DNA of 46,037 nucleotides from Bacteroidota bacterium (GTDB lineage Bacteria; Bacteroidota; Bacteroidia; Chitinophagales; Chitinophagaceae). The DNA is taken from assembly GCA_018268135.1 (NCBI GenBank), contig JAFDXD010000062.1, positions 1-46,037 on the forward strand, written 5' to 3'. Under the pieces are notes generated by a model, which was given only the letters and a program-made list of their open reading frames with translations, was not told the origin of the DNA and did not search any database. This document shows positions 16,866 through 24,201 of the stretch, piece by piece. The first letter of the stretch is position 1. Each line of letters opens with the position of its first letter. Made by a program: the position numbers and the translations under genes.

Positions 16866-16914
16866 TGTGCTGCTTTTTGCAATAATGAATAAAATTATGT
16901 GCTTTTTTTTGCAA
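16866..16914. repeat. 17-bp direct repeat between anmK and the DeoR-type gene
   Basis: TGTGCTGCTTTTTGCAA (16866-16882) and TGTGCTTTTTTTTGCAA (16898-16914) match at 15 of 17 bases. They are 32 bp apart start to start, about three helical turns. They lie in the divergent regulatory region, a plausible paired operator for the adjacent DeoR-family regulator. The T-richness makes chance similarity possible. Confidence 0.45.
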
Positions 16915-16960
16915 CTTTAAAAACTTATATTTAACATTACATACCCAACCCGTTACTAAA

Positions 16961-17707
16961 ATGCTTAAAAAAGAAAGACAGGCTTTTATCCTTCACAAAG
17001 TTAACTTACACAATCGGGTATTAAGCAGCGATTTGTGTTTTGAAATTAATGTGTCAGAAGATACAGTAAGGCGTGATTTGCAAGAGCTGGCTGATAAAGG
17101 CAAATTAATTAAAGCACACGGCGGAGCACTTTCAAAATCTTTCTATAATTCCTTTAATTCTTCGCAGGTATATTCTTTAGAAAATAAAAAATGTATTGCA
17201 CAAAAAGCCGCTACACTTATTAAAGACGGCATGTTTGTACTTACTACCGGCGGCACTACTATCATAGAGTTGGCTAAAGCCCTTCCCGAAAATTTGCAGG
17301 CAACATTTATCACCGGTTGCATCCCTGTAGCATTAGAATATATGCATCACCCTAATATTGACATTATAATGATTGGGGATAAAATTGCAAAGAGCGCCCA
17401 GATAACAGTTGGTGGAGAAGCTATTTCTAAAATTAAACAAATAGAAGCAGATATATGTTTCATTGGTACTAATGCATTGGATGCAGAGTATGGACTTACA
17501 GATAATGATTGGGAAGTAGTGCAAATAAAAAAAGCCATGATAGAGTCGTCTAACAAAGTAGTATCGCTTACCATTGGCGAAAAAATAAATACTCATCAGC
17601 GCATTCAGGTTTGCAATATTGATGCTATTGATGTGCTGATAACGGAAATTCCCAAAGAATCAGAAATACTAAAGCCTTATATTGAAAAGGGGTTGGAGAT
17701 TATGTAA
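16961..17707 (+). CDS. DeoR/GlpR-family transcriptional regulator
   Basis: The 248-residue protein has an N-terminal winged HTH (residues 1-55; SEDTVRRDLQELADKGKLIKAHGGAL is the DeoR signature) and a C-terminal DeoR sensor domain with the sugar-phosphate loop TTGGTTIIELAKALP (about residues 89-103). Members usually repress sugar-phosphate metabolism genes and are released by a phosphorylated sugar. The neighbour anmK makes MurNAc-6-phosphate, so a role in wall-sugar recycling is plausible but unproven. Its end lies one base from the end of convergent queG. Confidence 0.9.
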   Translation: MLKKERQAFILHKVNLHNRVLSSDLCFEINVSEDTVRRDLQELADKGKLIKAHGGALSKSFYNSFNSSQVYSLENKKCIAQKAATLIKDGMFVLTTGGTTIIELAKALPENLQATFITGCIPVALEYMHHPNIDIIMIGDKIAKSAQITVGGEAISKIKQIEADICFIGTNALDAEYGLTDNDWEVVQIKKAMIESSNKVVSLTIGEKINTHQRIQVCNIDAIDVLITEIPKESEILKPYIEKGLEIM

Positions 17708-17708
17708 A

Positions 17709-18638
17709 TTATTTTTCTAAAAACTGCAGGTTCTTCTTTATGCCCGAAAATTTTGTACGCTTGATGGGTGAGTTTTTAAATATTATTTTAAAATTTTCTT
17801 CAGTCATTTCATCCCAGTCTTTTGCCGTATAATTTAATATTTCCGGCAAGGGGTCAAATCTTTTTTCATTAGTTGGTTTTGCAAAACTGTTCCAGGGGCA
17901 TACATCCTGGCATACATCACATCCAAAAAGCCAGTTATCAAATTGACCTTTTAGTTTTTCTGGTATTATTGCGTCTTTCAGCTCAATGGTGAAGTATGAT
18001 ATACATTTGCTGCCATCTATCACCTTGTCAGGCAAAATGGCCTGAGTAGGGCAATTATCAATGCAGCGAGTACAGCTACCGCAATAATCTTTTGCATAAG
18101 CATCATCTGCATGTAAGGCTACATCTAAAATGAGTGAGGCAATAAAAAAATAAGAACCCTGTTTTTTATTTATAAGATTTCCATTTTTACCTATCCATCC
18201 TAAGCCGCTTTTTTGGGCCCAGGCCCTTTCTAATACCGGGGCGCTATCTACAAAGCCTCTTCCGTTTATTTCGCCTATCTCTTCTTTTATGATATTAAAA
18301 AAAGTATTTAGTTTTTCTCTTATTACAAAATGGTAATCTTCTCCATAGGCATACTTTGATATTTTGGGTTGATCTGGCTTTTGTTGATGCTGTGGAAAAT
18401 AATTTAGGAGTAAGGTAATAACAGATTTGGCTCCGGGTACCAGTTTTTGGGGGTCTACACGCAGGTCAAAATAATTCTGCATATACGTCATGGTTCCATT
18501 CATTCCTTTATTAAGCCATGTTTCCAACCTTCGTGCATCTTCTTTTAAAAAAGCCGCCTTTGCAATACCACAATATTCAAAGCCAAGCATTGCAGCAGTT
18601 TCTTTAATAAGTAAAGTATGTTTATCTATTGTATTCAT
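17709..18638 (-). CDS. queG: Epoxyqueuosine reductase
   Basis: The 309-residue protein carries two [4Fe-4S] motifs, [12 protein letters not shown] (about residues 191-202) and [11 protein letters not shown] (about 239-249). The N-terminal cobalamin-binding QueG domain ([21 protein letters not shown] and [17 protein letters not shown]) is also present. It reduces epoxyqueuosine to queuosine at the tRNA wobble position using B12. It has the short form without a C-terminal HEAT extension, common in Bacteroidota. It follows the outer-membrane gene on the same strand but is separated from it by a transcription-start-sized gap. Confidence 0.95.
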   Translation of the reverse strand: MNTIDKHTLLIKETAAMLGFEYCGIAKAAFLKEDARRLETWLNKGMNGTMTYMQNYFDLRVDPQKLVPGAKSVITLLLNYFPQHQQKPDQPKISKYAYGEDYHFVIREKLNTFFNIIKEEIGEINGRGFVDSAPVLERAWAQKSGLGWIGKNGNLINKKQGSYFFIASLILDVALHADDAYAKDYCGSCTRCIDNCPTQAILPDKVIDGSKCISYFTIELKDAIIPEKLKGQFDNWLFGCDVCQDVCPWNSFAKPTNEKRFDPLPEILNYTAKDWDEMTEENFKIIFKNSPIKRTKFSGIKKNLQFLEK

Positions 18639-18682
18639 TATTCTTTCTTATACAAAATGGAAAGCTGTTGCATAAAAATACA

Positions 18683-18706
18683 AAGCCCTGCATGATAGCA
18701 GGGCTT
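18683..18706 (-). terminator. Terminator of the outer-membrane protein gene
   Basis: A perfect 9-bp stem AAGCCCTGC / GCAGGGCTT with a 6-base loop is followed on the minus strand by a T-rich tail (TGTATTTTTAT). It lies 18 bp after the stop of the gene at 18724 and before queG. Confidence 0.65.
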
Positions 18707-18723
18707 AACGTGAAAATATTTTT

Positions 18724-19527
18724 TTAAAACCTGATATCGTACCCGATTGTTGCAATGGCTTCTGCATAGCCAAACCCTTGCCTTACCCTGTTTCCTTTTA
18801 GCTGTGTGGTATTGGCAAGTGCATTTACATACCGTACATAACCAGTTTTACCAGTAAGTTCAAAAAATAATTTTTTAGTGGCATATATTCTTGCACCTGC
18901 TTCTGCAGCTACATTGTAGCCTGCAATATGAAAATCATTGTTCAGCCTGTCGCCACGCCAGGTAAAATCTGTACGGGGTATATTAATACCGGCGCCTGCT
19001 TTCCATAGCAGCGTTATCAACTGCCTCGATTTGTCTTTGGTAGTTAGCAATGTTTTTTGCTGCACATAATTTATATGTAATAGGTTGCCACCGTCAGTAT
19101 GTTCAAGATGTAAAAAATTGTATTTATTTAAAACACTGTCGCCATCTGCCTGCACCCCATCTATTTTTCCGGTTACATGCACAGTTTGCCCATCTGTAAC
19201 TACATATTTAATGTGATCAAAGTTTATTTCAAGCGCCCTGGTATGTGAGGTATTTAAATAAAAGCCAAACCTATAATTGTATTGTGGAATAGAAATTTGT
19301 GAAGGCTCTTTATAAATGGCATCAAAATCGGGTTTGTCATGTGCTTTGGCATGGTTCAGCATAAAATTATTTCCATTGGCCATTATGATGTGTACATTGC
19401 TTTTCGTGTATGCTTCACGGTTATAACCCCATTGTAAATACATTCCCTTAAACAATTTTTCTTTTTTCTGTGCAAATCCTGCGCATGCAGTACTAATACA
19501 TACAAGGAGTATTAAATATTTCTTCAT
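18724..19527 (-). CDS. Predicted outer-membrane beta-barrel protein
   Basis: The 267-residue protein has a signal peptide (YLILLVCISTACAGFA, cleaved near FAQ) and alternating hydrophobic/polar strands throughout the mature chain. It ends in GYDIRF, a terminal Phe as required by the BAM machinery. It looks like an 8- to 10-strand OmpA/OmpW-like barrel. No specific family was recognised. A Cys near position 15 of the signal is probably not a lipobox because FAQ cleavage fits better. Confidence 0.7.
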   Translation of the reverse strand: MKKYLILLVCISTACAGFAQKKEKLFKGMYLQWGYNREAYTKSNVHIIMANGNNFMLNHAKAHDKPDFDAIYKEPSQISIPQYNYRFGFYLNTSHTRALEINFDHIKYVVTDGQTVHVTGKIDGVQADGDSVLNKYNFLHLEHTDGGNLLHINYVQQKTLLTTKDKSRQLITLLWKAGAGINIPRTDFTWRGDRLNNDFHIAGYNVAAEAGARIYATKKLFFELTGKTGYVRYVNALANTTQLKGNRVRQGFGYAEAIATIGYDIRF

Positions 19528-19548
19528 TAAAAATTAGCTTTATGGCTG

Positions 19549-19556
19549 CAAAACTA
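19549..19556 (-). promoter_or_regulatory. Candidate -7 element of the outer-membrane protein gene
   Basis: On the minus strand TAGTTTTG fits TAnnTTTG and lies 21 bp before the ATG at 19527. No TTG is found at the expected -33 spacing, so the call rests on one element only. Confidence 0.3.
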
Positions 19557-19776
19557 AAGTATTGCCATTAATAGTTGCTTAATTGTTTGTTATAGGGCCG
19601 CTCTAAAAAATTTTACCCAATATTGTTAATGCTTAAAGCCTGAAATTTTAGCATAATGGCTATCAAATAGCAGTAATAGAGGCAGGATTGATATATTTTG
19701 TATGTCATTTTTTCTTTTTTCTTGTTTGGTTAAAAATTTGCAACCAATTCGTAAAAATTGAAAATCCTTATTAATT

Positions 19777-22371
19777 ATGAATCTAAATAATTTTACTATT
19801 AAAGCGGCTGAAGCTATACAACAGGCTCAGCAGTTAGCTTTTAATCATAAGAATCCTAATATCGAAACAGAGCATATCCTTAAAGCTCTGCTTGATATGG
19901 AGGATTCTCCCATAGATCATCTGTTGAAAAAGAATAATGTTACCGTTAATCTTGTAGAAAGTAAATTAGATGAACTTATAAATAAATTACCAACTACCTC
20001 AGCCGATGGTGGCCAGGCAATTGGCAGAGATGCTAATGCTGCTATCTTAAGAGCAACTTCTTCGTTAAAATCTTTTGGAGACGAGTTTGTAACGCCAGAA
20101 CATTTGCTGCTGGCTGTATTGCAGGGCAACGATGCTACTGCAAAATTATTAAAAGATGCAGGCCTTACAGAAAAAGGATTAATTACAGCAATTAAAGATT
20201 TAAGAAAAGGCGAAACCATTTCTTCTCAAACTCAGGAAACACAGTTTAATGCATTAAATAAGTATGCAAAAAACCTAAATGAAATGGCACGCTCCGGCAA
20301 GCTGGATCCGGTTATTGGCAGAGATGAAGAAATTCGCCGCACTTTGCACATTCTTAGCAGGCGTACCAAAAATAATCCAATACTGGTAGGCGAGCCTGGC
20401 GTAGGTAAAACCGCCATTGCAGAGGGGTTGGCCATGCGTATAGTAAATGGTGATGTGCCCGAAAATCTCCGCTCAAAAGTGATATATGCTCTCGACATGG
20501 GGCAGCTAATTGCAGGAGCAAAATACAAAGGTGAGTTTGAAGAAAGATTAAAATCTGTAGTAAAAGAAGTAACATCGGCAGATGGAGAAATTATATTGTT
20601 TATTGACGAAATACACACCCTGGTTGGCGCCGGCGGTGGCGATGGGGCAATGGATGCTGCTAATATTTTAAAACCTGCACTTGCTCGTGGAGAGTTAAGA
20701 GCTATTGGTGCTACTACCTTATCTGAGTATCAAAAGTTTTTCGAAAAAGATAAAGCTCTTGAAAGACGATTTCAAAAAGTAATGATAGATGAGCCAACAG
20801 TAGAAGATGCCATTTCTATATTGCGTGGATTAAAAGACAGGTACGAAACCTATCATCATGTGCGCATAAAAGATGAAGCCATAATAGCCGCTGTAGAATT
20901 ATCTAACAGGTATATTACCGATCGTTTTTTGCCCGATAAGGCCATAGACCTTGTAGATGAGAGCGCCGCAAAACTAAGGCTTGAGATGAATTCGATGCCC
21001 GAGGAGTTAGATAAATTAGAGAGACAAATAAGGCAGCTTGAAATTGAAAGAGAAGCCATTAAAAGGGAGCATGATGAAGCAAAGCTAAAAGAGCTCAATA
21101 CAGATATTGCAAACTTATCTGTAGAAAAAGATACTTACATGGCCAAGTGGAAAGATGAAAAAGAATTGGTAGATAAAATTCAAAATGGAAAAGCTGCCAT
21201 AGAGCAATTAAAACTTGAAGCAGAGCAGGCAGAGCGAAATGGGGAATATGGCAGAGTGGCTGAAATTCGCTATGGCAAAGTAAAAGAACAGGAAACAAAA
21301 ATAGAAGAGTGGAGCAGCCAGCTTACAAGTATTTCAGAAAAAAGATTGCTTAAAGAAGAAGTAGATGCAGAAGATATTGCAGAAAGTATTGCAAAAGCTA
21401 CCGGCATACCTGTAGCTAAAATGTTACAAAGCGAGCGTGAAAAACTCCTCAACCTCGAAGATGAACTGCATAAGAGGGTGGTAGGTCAGGATGAAGCCAT
21501 AGAAGCGGTGGCAGATGCCATTAGGCGCAGTAGGGCAGGCTTGCAGGATGCTAAAAAACCAATTGGCTCATTTATATTTTTGGGCACTACAGGTGTTGGT
21601 AAAACTGAGCTTGCAAAAGCCCTGGCCGAATATTTATTTGATGATGATAATATGATGACCCGGATAGACATGAGTGAGTATCAGGAAAAACATTCTGTAA
21701 GCAGGCTGGTAGGAGCGCCTCCCGGCTATGTAGGCTACGATGAAGGCGGGCAACTAACGGAAGCGGTTAGACGTAAACCATATTCGGTAGTATTGCTGGA
21801 TGAAATTGAAAAAGCGCATCCTGATGTGTATAACATTTTGCTTCAGGTATTGGATGATGGAAGGCTTACGGATAACAAAGGCCGTGTGGTGAATTTTAAA
21901 AACACCATCATCATCATGACAAGTAACCTGGGCAGCCAAATAATTCAGGAAAATTTTGAAAAAGTAACCGAAAAAAATAAAGCTGCAATTGTAGAAAGTA
22001 CAAAAGCTGAAGTAGTCCTTTTATTAAAACAAACTATTCGTCCGGAGTTTTTAAACAGGATAGATGAAATCATTATGTTTCAACCATTAATGAAGGATGA
22101 AATAAGGGGCATTATTAATATACAATTGCAGGGCTTGCAAAAAATGGTAGCACAAAATGGTATAGAACTTCAGTTTAGTGATTATGCTTTGGATTTTCTG
22201 GCCGAAAACGGATACGATCCACAATTTGGCGCCCGACCTTTAAAAAGGCTAATTCAAAAAGAAATTGTAAATACACTAAGCAAAAGAATACTTGCCGGAG
22301 ATATTGATAAAACTAAACCGGTATTGGTAGATGTGTTTGATGGTACGGTTGTATTTAGAAACGGAGAATAA
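19777..22371 (+). CDS. clpB: ATP-dependent chaperone ClpB
   Basis: The 864-residue protein has the complete Hsp100 layout: an N-domain with two Clp repeats (1-145), AAA1 with Walker A GEPGVGKT at 205-212 and Walker B ILFIDEIHTL, the coiled-coil M-domain (about 400-525, Glu/Lys-rich), and AAA2 with GTTGVGKT near 603-610 and LLDEIEKAHPDV. The M-domain and the absence of an IGL/F ClpP loop identify it as the disaggregase ClpB and not ClpA/C. It works with DnaK to rescue aggregated proteins. No CIRCE element was seen upstream. Confidence 0.98.
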   Translation: MNLNNFTIKAAEAIQQAQQLAFNHKNPNIETEHILKALLDMEDSPIDHLLKKNNVTVNLVESKLDELINKLPTTSADGGQAIGRDANAAILRATSSLKSFGDEFVTPEHLLLAVLQGNDATAKLLKDAGLTEKGLITAIKDLRKGETISSQTQETQFNALNKYAKNLNEMARSGKLDPVIGRDEEIRRTLHILSRRTKNNPILVGEPGVGKTAIAEGLAMRIVNGDVPENLRSKVIYALDMGQLIAGAKYKGEFEERLKSVVKEVTSADGEIILFIDEIHTLVGAGGGDGAMDAANILKPALARGELRAIGATTLSEYQKFFEKDKALERRFQKVMIDEPTVEDAISILRGLKDRYETYHHVRIKDEAIIAAVELSNRYITDRFLPDKAIDLVDESAAKLRLEMNSMPEELDKLERQIRQLEIEREAIKREHDEAKLKELNTDIANLSVEKDTYMAKWKDEKELVDKIQNGKAAIEQLKLEAEQAERNGEYGRVAEIRYGKVKEQETKIEEWSSQLTSISEKRLLKEEVDAEDIAESIAKATGIPVAKMLQSEREKLLNLEDELHKRVVGQDEAIEAVADAIRRSRAGLQDAKKPIGSFIFLGTTGVGKTELAKALAEYLFDDDNMMTRIDMSEYQEKHSVSRLVGAPPGYVGYDEGGQLTEAVRRKPYSVVLLDEIEKAHPDVYNILLQVLDDGRLTDNKGRVVNFKNTIIIMTSNLGSQIIQENFEKVTEKNKAAIVESTKAEVVLLLKQTIRPEFLNRIDEIIMFQPLMKDEIRGIINIQLQGLQKMVAQNGIELQFSDYALDFLAENGYDPQFGARPLKRLIQKEIVNTLSKRILAGDIDKTKPVLVDVFDGTVVFRNGE

Positions 22372-22575
22372 GAGTAAATCAATTTTGAACCTTAACAATT
22401 AATTAATGTATTGATTATCAATACGATAATTCAAATTTTATAGAATATTTTAAGGATGGTTTCATATAAAAATTAAAAAATACTACCTTCACCAGATTCT
22501 AAGGACTAAAGTATTAAAGAAACAAAGGCATTTTAAGCTAAAATTAAATCCAATTTTACTTGCAATGCATTAAAT

Positions 22576-22583
22576 AAAAGGAG
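22576..22583 (+). promoter_or_regulatory. Strong Shine-Dalgarno sequence (AAAAGGAG)
   Basis: AAAAGGAG lies seven bases before the ATG at 22591. Such strong complementarity to 16S rRNA is rare in Bacteroidota, where initiation mostly relies on unstructured A-rich leaders, and no other gene in this window was seen to have it. It fixes the start codon. Confidence 0.5.
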
Positions 22584-22590
22584 ATTATAT

Positions 22591-23157
22591 ATGGCATTTA
22601 AGAAAGAAGTGGTTGAAATAATAGAACCCAAAGATGTATTTGTAGGAAATGCAAAAGCTGAAGTAACTCTTGAAGAATTTGGAGAATATGAAAGTGAGGC
22701 TTGTGCAAAGGCAAATGAAATTGTAAAAAAATTATTAGATGAATATGATGGTAAAATCAGGTTCAACTTCAGGCATTTTCCATTAACCAATGTTCATCAG
22801 CGCAGCCTTAAGGCTGGCGAAGCAGCAGTTGCTACCGCTCAGGAAGGTAAATTTTGGGAAATGCACAATATACTTTTTGCCAATCGTAAAAACCTGGGTA
22901 CTACCAGCCTTAAATTACATTCAAAAGAAGCTGGCGTAAACAGCAAAAGATTTTTAGACGATCTGGTAAATGCTACCTACGGATGGCAGGTACAGGGAGA
23001 TTTGAGAGAAGGCTTAAACAGAGGTGTAAAAGATGTACCAACCTTTTTTGTAAATGGCGAAAAAATAGCAAGGCCCACGTATGATGAACTCAAAAAAGGC
23101 ATTGATGCCGCACTAAAAAAGGTTAAGAAAAAAGTGCCTGCAAAACAAAGAGCTTAA
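22591..23157 (+). CDS. DsbA/thioredoxin_4-like protein lacking the CxxC
   Basis: The 188-residue protein has a thioredoxin fold with the DsbA-type helical insert. FEEFGEYES-type entry, RFNFRHFPL, and the cis-proline loop VKDVPTFFVNG are all recognisable. The redox site, usually CPYC after a Tyr-Glu, reads YESEAC, so the first (nucleophilic) cysteine is Ser and only the second remains (about residue 35). There is no signal peptide; the N-terminus is charged. A classical dithiol oxidase is therefore unlikely. It may act in the cytoplasm as a monothiol or binding protein, as in the NhaA-associated thioredoxin_4 group. A terminator follows. Confidence 0.8.
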   Translation: MAFKKEVVEIIEPKDVFVGNAKAEVTLEEFGEYESEACAKANEIVKKLLDEYDGKIRFNFRHFPLTNVHQRSLKAGEAAVATAQEGKFWEMHNILFANRKNLGTTSLKLHSKEAGVNSKRFLDDLVNATYGWQVQGDLREGLNRGVKDVPTFFVNGEKIARPTYDELKKGIDAALKKVKKKVPAKQRA

Positions 23158-23165
23158 ATTTAATT

Positions 23166-23188
23166 CCCCGGTTTATCCGGGGTTTTTT
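23166..23188 (+). terminator. Rho-independent terminator after the DsbA-like gene
   Basis: The stem CCCCGG/CCGGGG (23166-23171, 23177-23182) with loop TTTAT is followed by six Ts. It lies 8 bp after the stop at 23157, and it rules out the TTG at 23192 as a natural start for the next gene. Confidence 0.88.
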
Positions 23189-23209
23189 ATTTTGCATAAA
23201 ATTTTTTTT

Positions 23210-23725
23210 ATGCCAACTGCAATCAGCTTTAGCGCCACCCTAAAAAAATTTGCTTCAAAAGGCGAAAAAACAGGCTGGACTTATATTGACATTTCTCAGA
23301 AAATAGCCGAAGCCCTAAAACCGGGTTGCAAAAAATCATTTAGAGTAAAAGGAAGCATTGATGATTATGCCATAAAATACATTGCTTTACTGCCCATGGG
23401 CGATGGCAATTTTATTATGCCGGTAAATGCTGAAATACGCAAAGCCATCAAAAAACAAAATGGGGCAGAAGTACTACTTAAAATATTGCCAGACAGCAGT
23501 GTAATTAAAATATCAGAAGAATTTTTGGACTGCCTCAAAGATGAACCCAAAGCGTGGAAGCAATTTGAAAAAATGCCCCCATCGCATCAGCATTATTATT
23601 CTAATTGGATAACAAGCGCAAAAACCGAACCCACCAAAATAAAGCGGATAGCCCTAGCCGTTAATACTCTTGCAAATAAAATGAGTTATTCGGAAATGAT
23701 TAGGTCGCAAAAAAAAGAAAAATAG
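23210..23725 (+). CDS. YdeI/OmdA-family protein with DUF1905 domain
   Basis: From ATG 23210 the protein has 171 residues. The N-terminal half (about 4-95) matches DUF1905: TGWTYIDISQKIAEAL, then FRVKGSIDD, then PMGDGNFIMPVNAEIRKAI. The C-terminal half is an OmdA/YdeI-type helical domain (AWKQFEKMPPSHQHYYSNWITSA). The family is linked to OmpD/bacteriocin protection in enterobacteria, but its role here is unknown. The TTG-started frame six codons earlier begins almost on the terminator T-tract, so the ATG is chosen. Confidence 0.82.
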   Translation: MPTAISFSATLKKFASKGEKTGWTYIDISQKIAEALKPGCKKSFRVKGSIDDYAIKYIALLPMGDGNFIMPVNAEIRKAIKKQNGAEVLLKILPDSSVIKISEEFLDCLKDEPKAWKQFEKMPPSHQHYYSNWITSAKTEPTKIKRIALAVNTLANKMSYSEMIRSQKKEK

Positions 23726-24201
23726 TTACCCATATTTCATACTGGGTTTAGCCTGAATAATCAGTACACTTTCCTCCTAAAGTATATCTGCTACATAGTA
23801 ATTTATTTGACCGGGAGCTAAGTTTTATTAGCTCCTGTATGCAATGCAACCTAAGGGCAATGCTTTTTTAAAATGTAGCAGGGGCAAAGGATTGCCTTAT
23901 ATAAAAATGCAGTATTAAAAGCATTAAAATATAGTTAGCATTTTACATTCATACAAAAATGGCGCAAACGTTTGCATGTTTGTTTGTGTAAATAATTGTT
24001 AATATTTGAAAAACATTTGTGCCAAACAATGTTACCAAAAACTAAACTTAATAATAATTAATTAGATATTGTTTAAGAGAGTACAGTTGCAAATAATTGA
24101 TTTCTTAAGCTGTCAAAAGCAAAGCCTAAATCTGAGCCTGTATTATAAAATAATCCGGCTTTGCTAAAAAAACATAACATTTAAGATTAAACCAAAACTA
24201 C
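23726..24201 (+). other. 476-bp regulatory leader of the two-SusCD operon
   Basis: There is no coding frame. It holds a perfect 8-bp inverted repeat at 23814-23835 (GGAGCTAA, loop, TTAGCTCC; possibly terminating the previous gene although no T-tract follows). It also holds the LacI-type palindrome at 23964-23975 and a cluster of TTTG-containing sequences just after it (23976-24020). No clean TAnnTTTG -7 element was found, so the transcription start is not fixed. Confidence 0.5.
23964..23975. promoter_or_regulatory. Perfect LacI-family-like operator GCAAACGTTTGC
   Basis: The 12-bp perfect palindrome has the central CG flanked by AAA/TTT that is characteristic of LacI/GalR-family operators. 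It lies 227 bp before the first SusC ATG, in the only long intergenic region upstream of the operon. No LacI-family gene is in the window, so the regulator would act in trans. Confidence 0.55.

Noticed and set aside
23192-23209. TTG at 23192 as start of the YdeI/DUF1905 gene
   Set aside because: It begins immediately after the T-tract of the upstream terminator; the ATG at 23210 gives the natural N-terminus.
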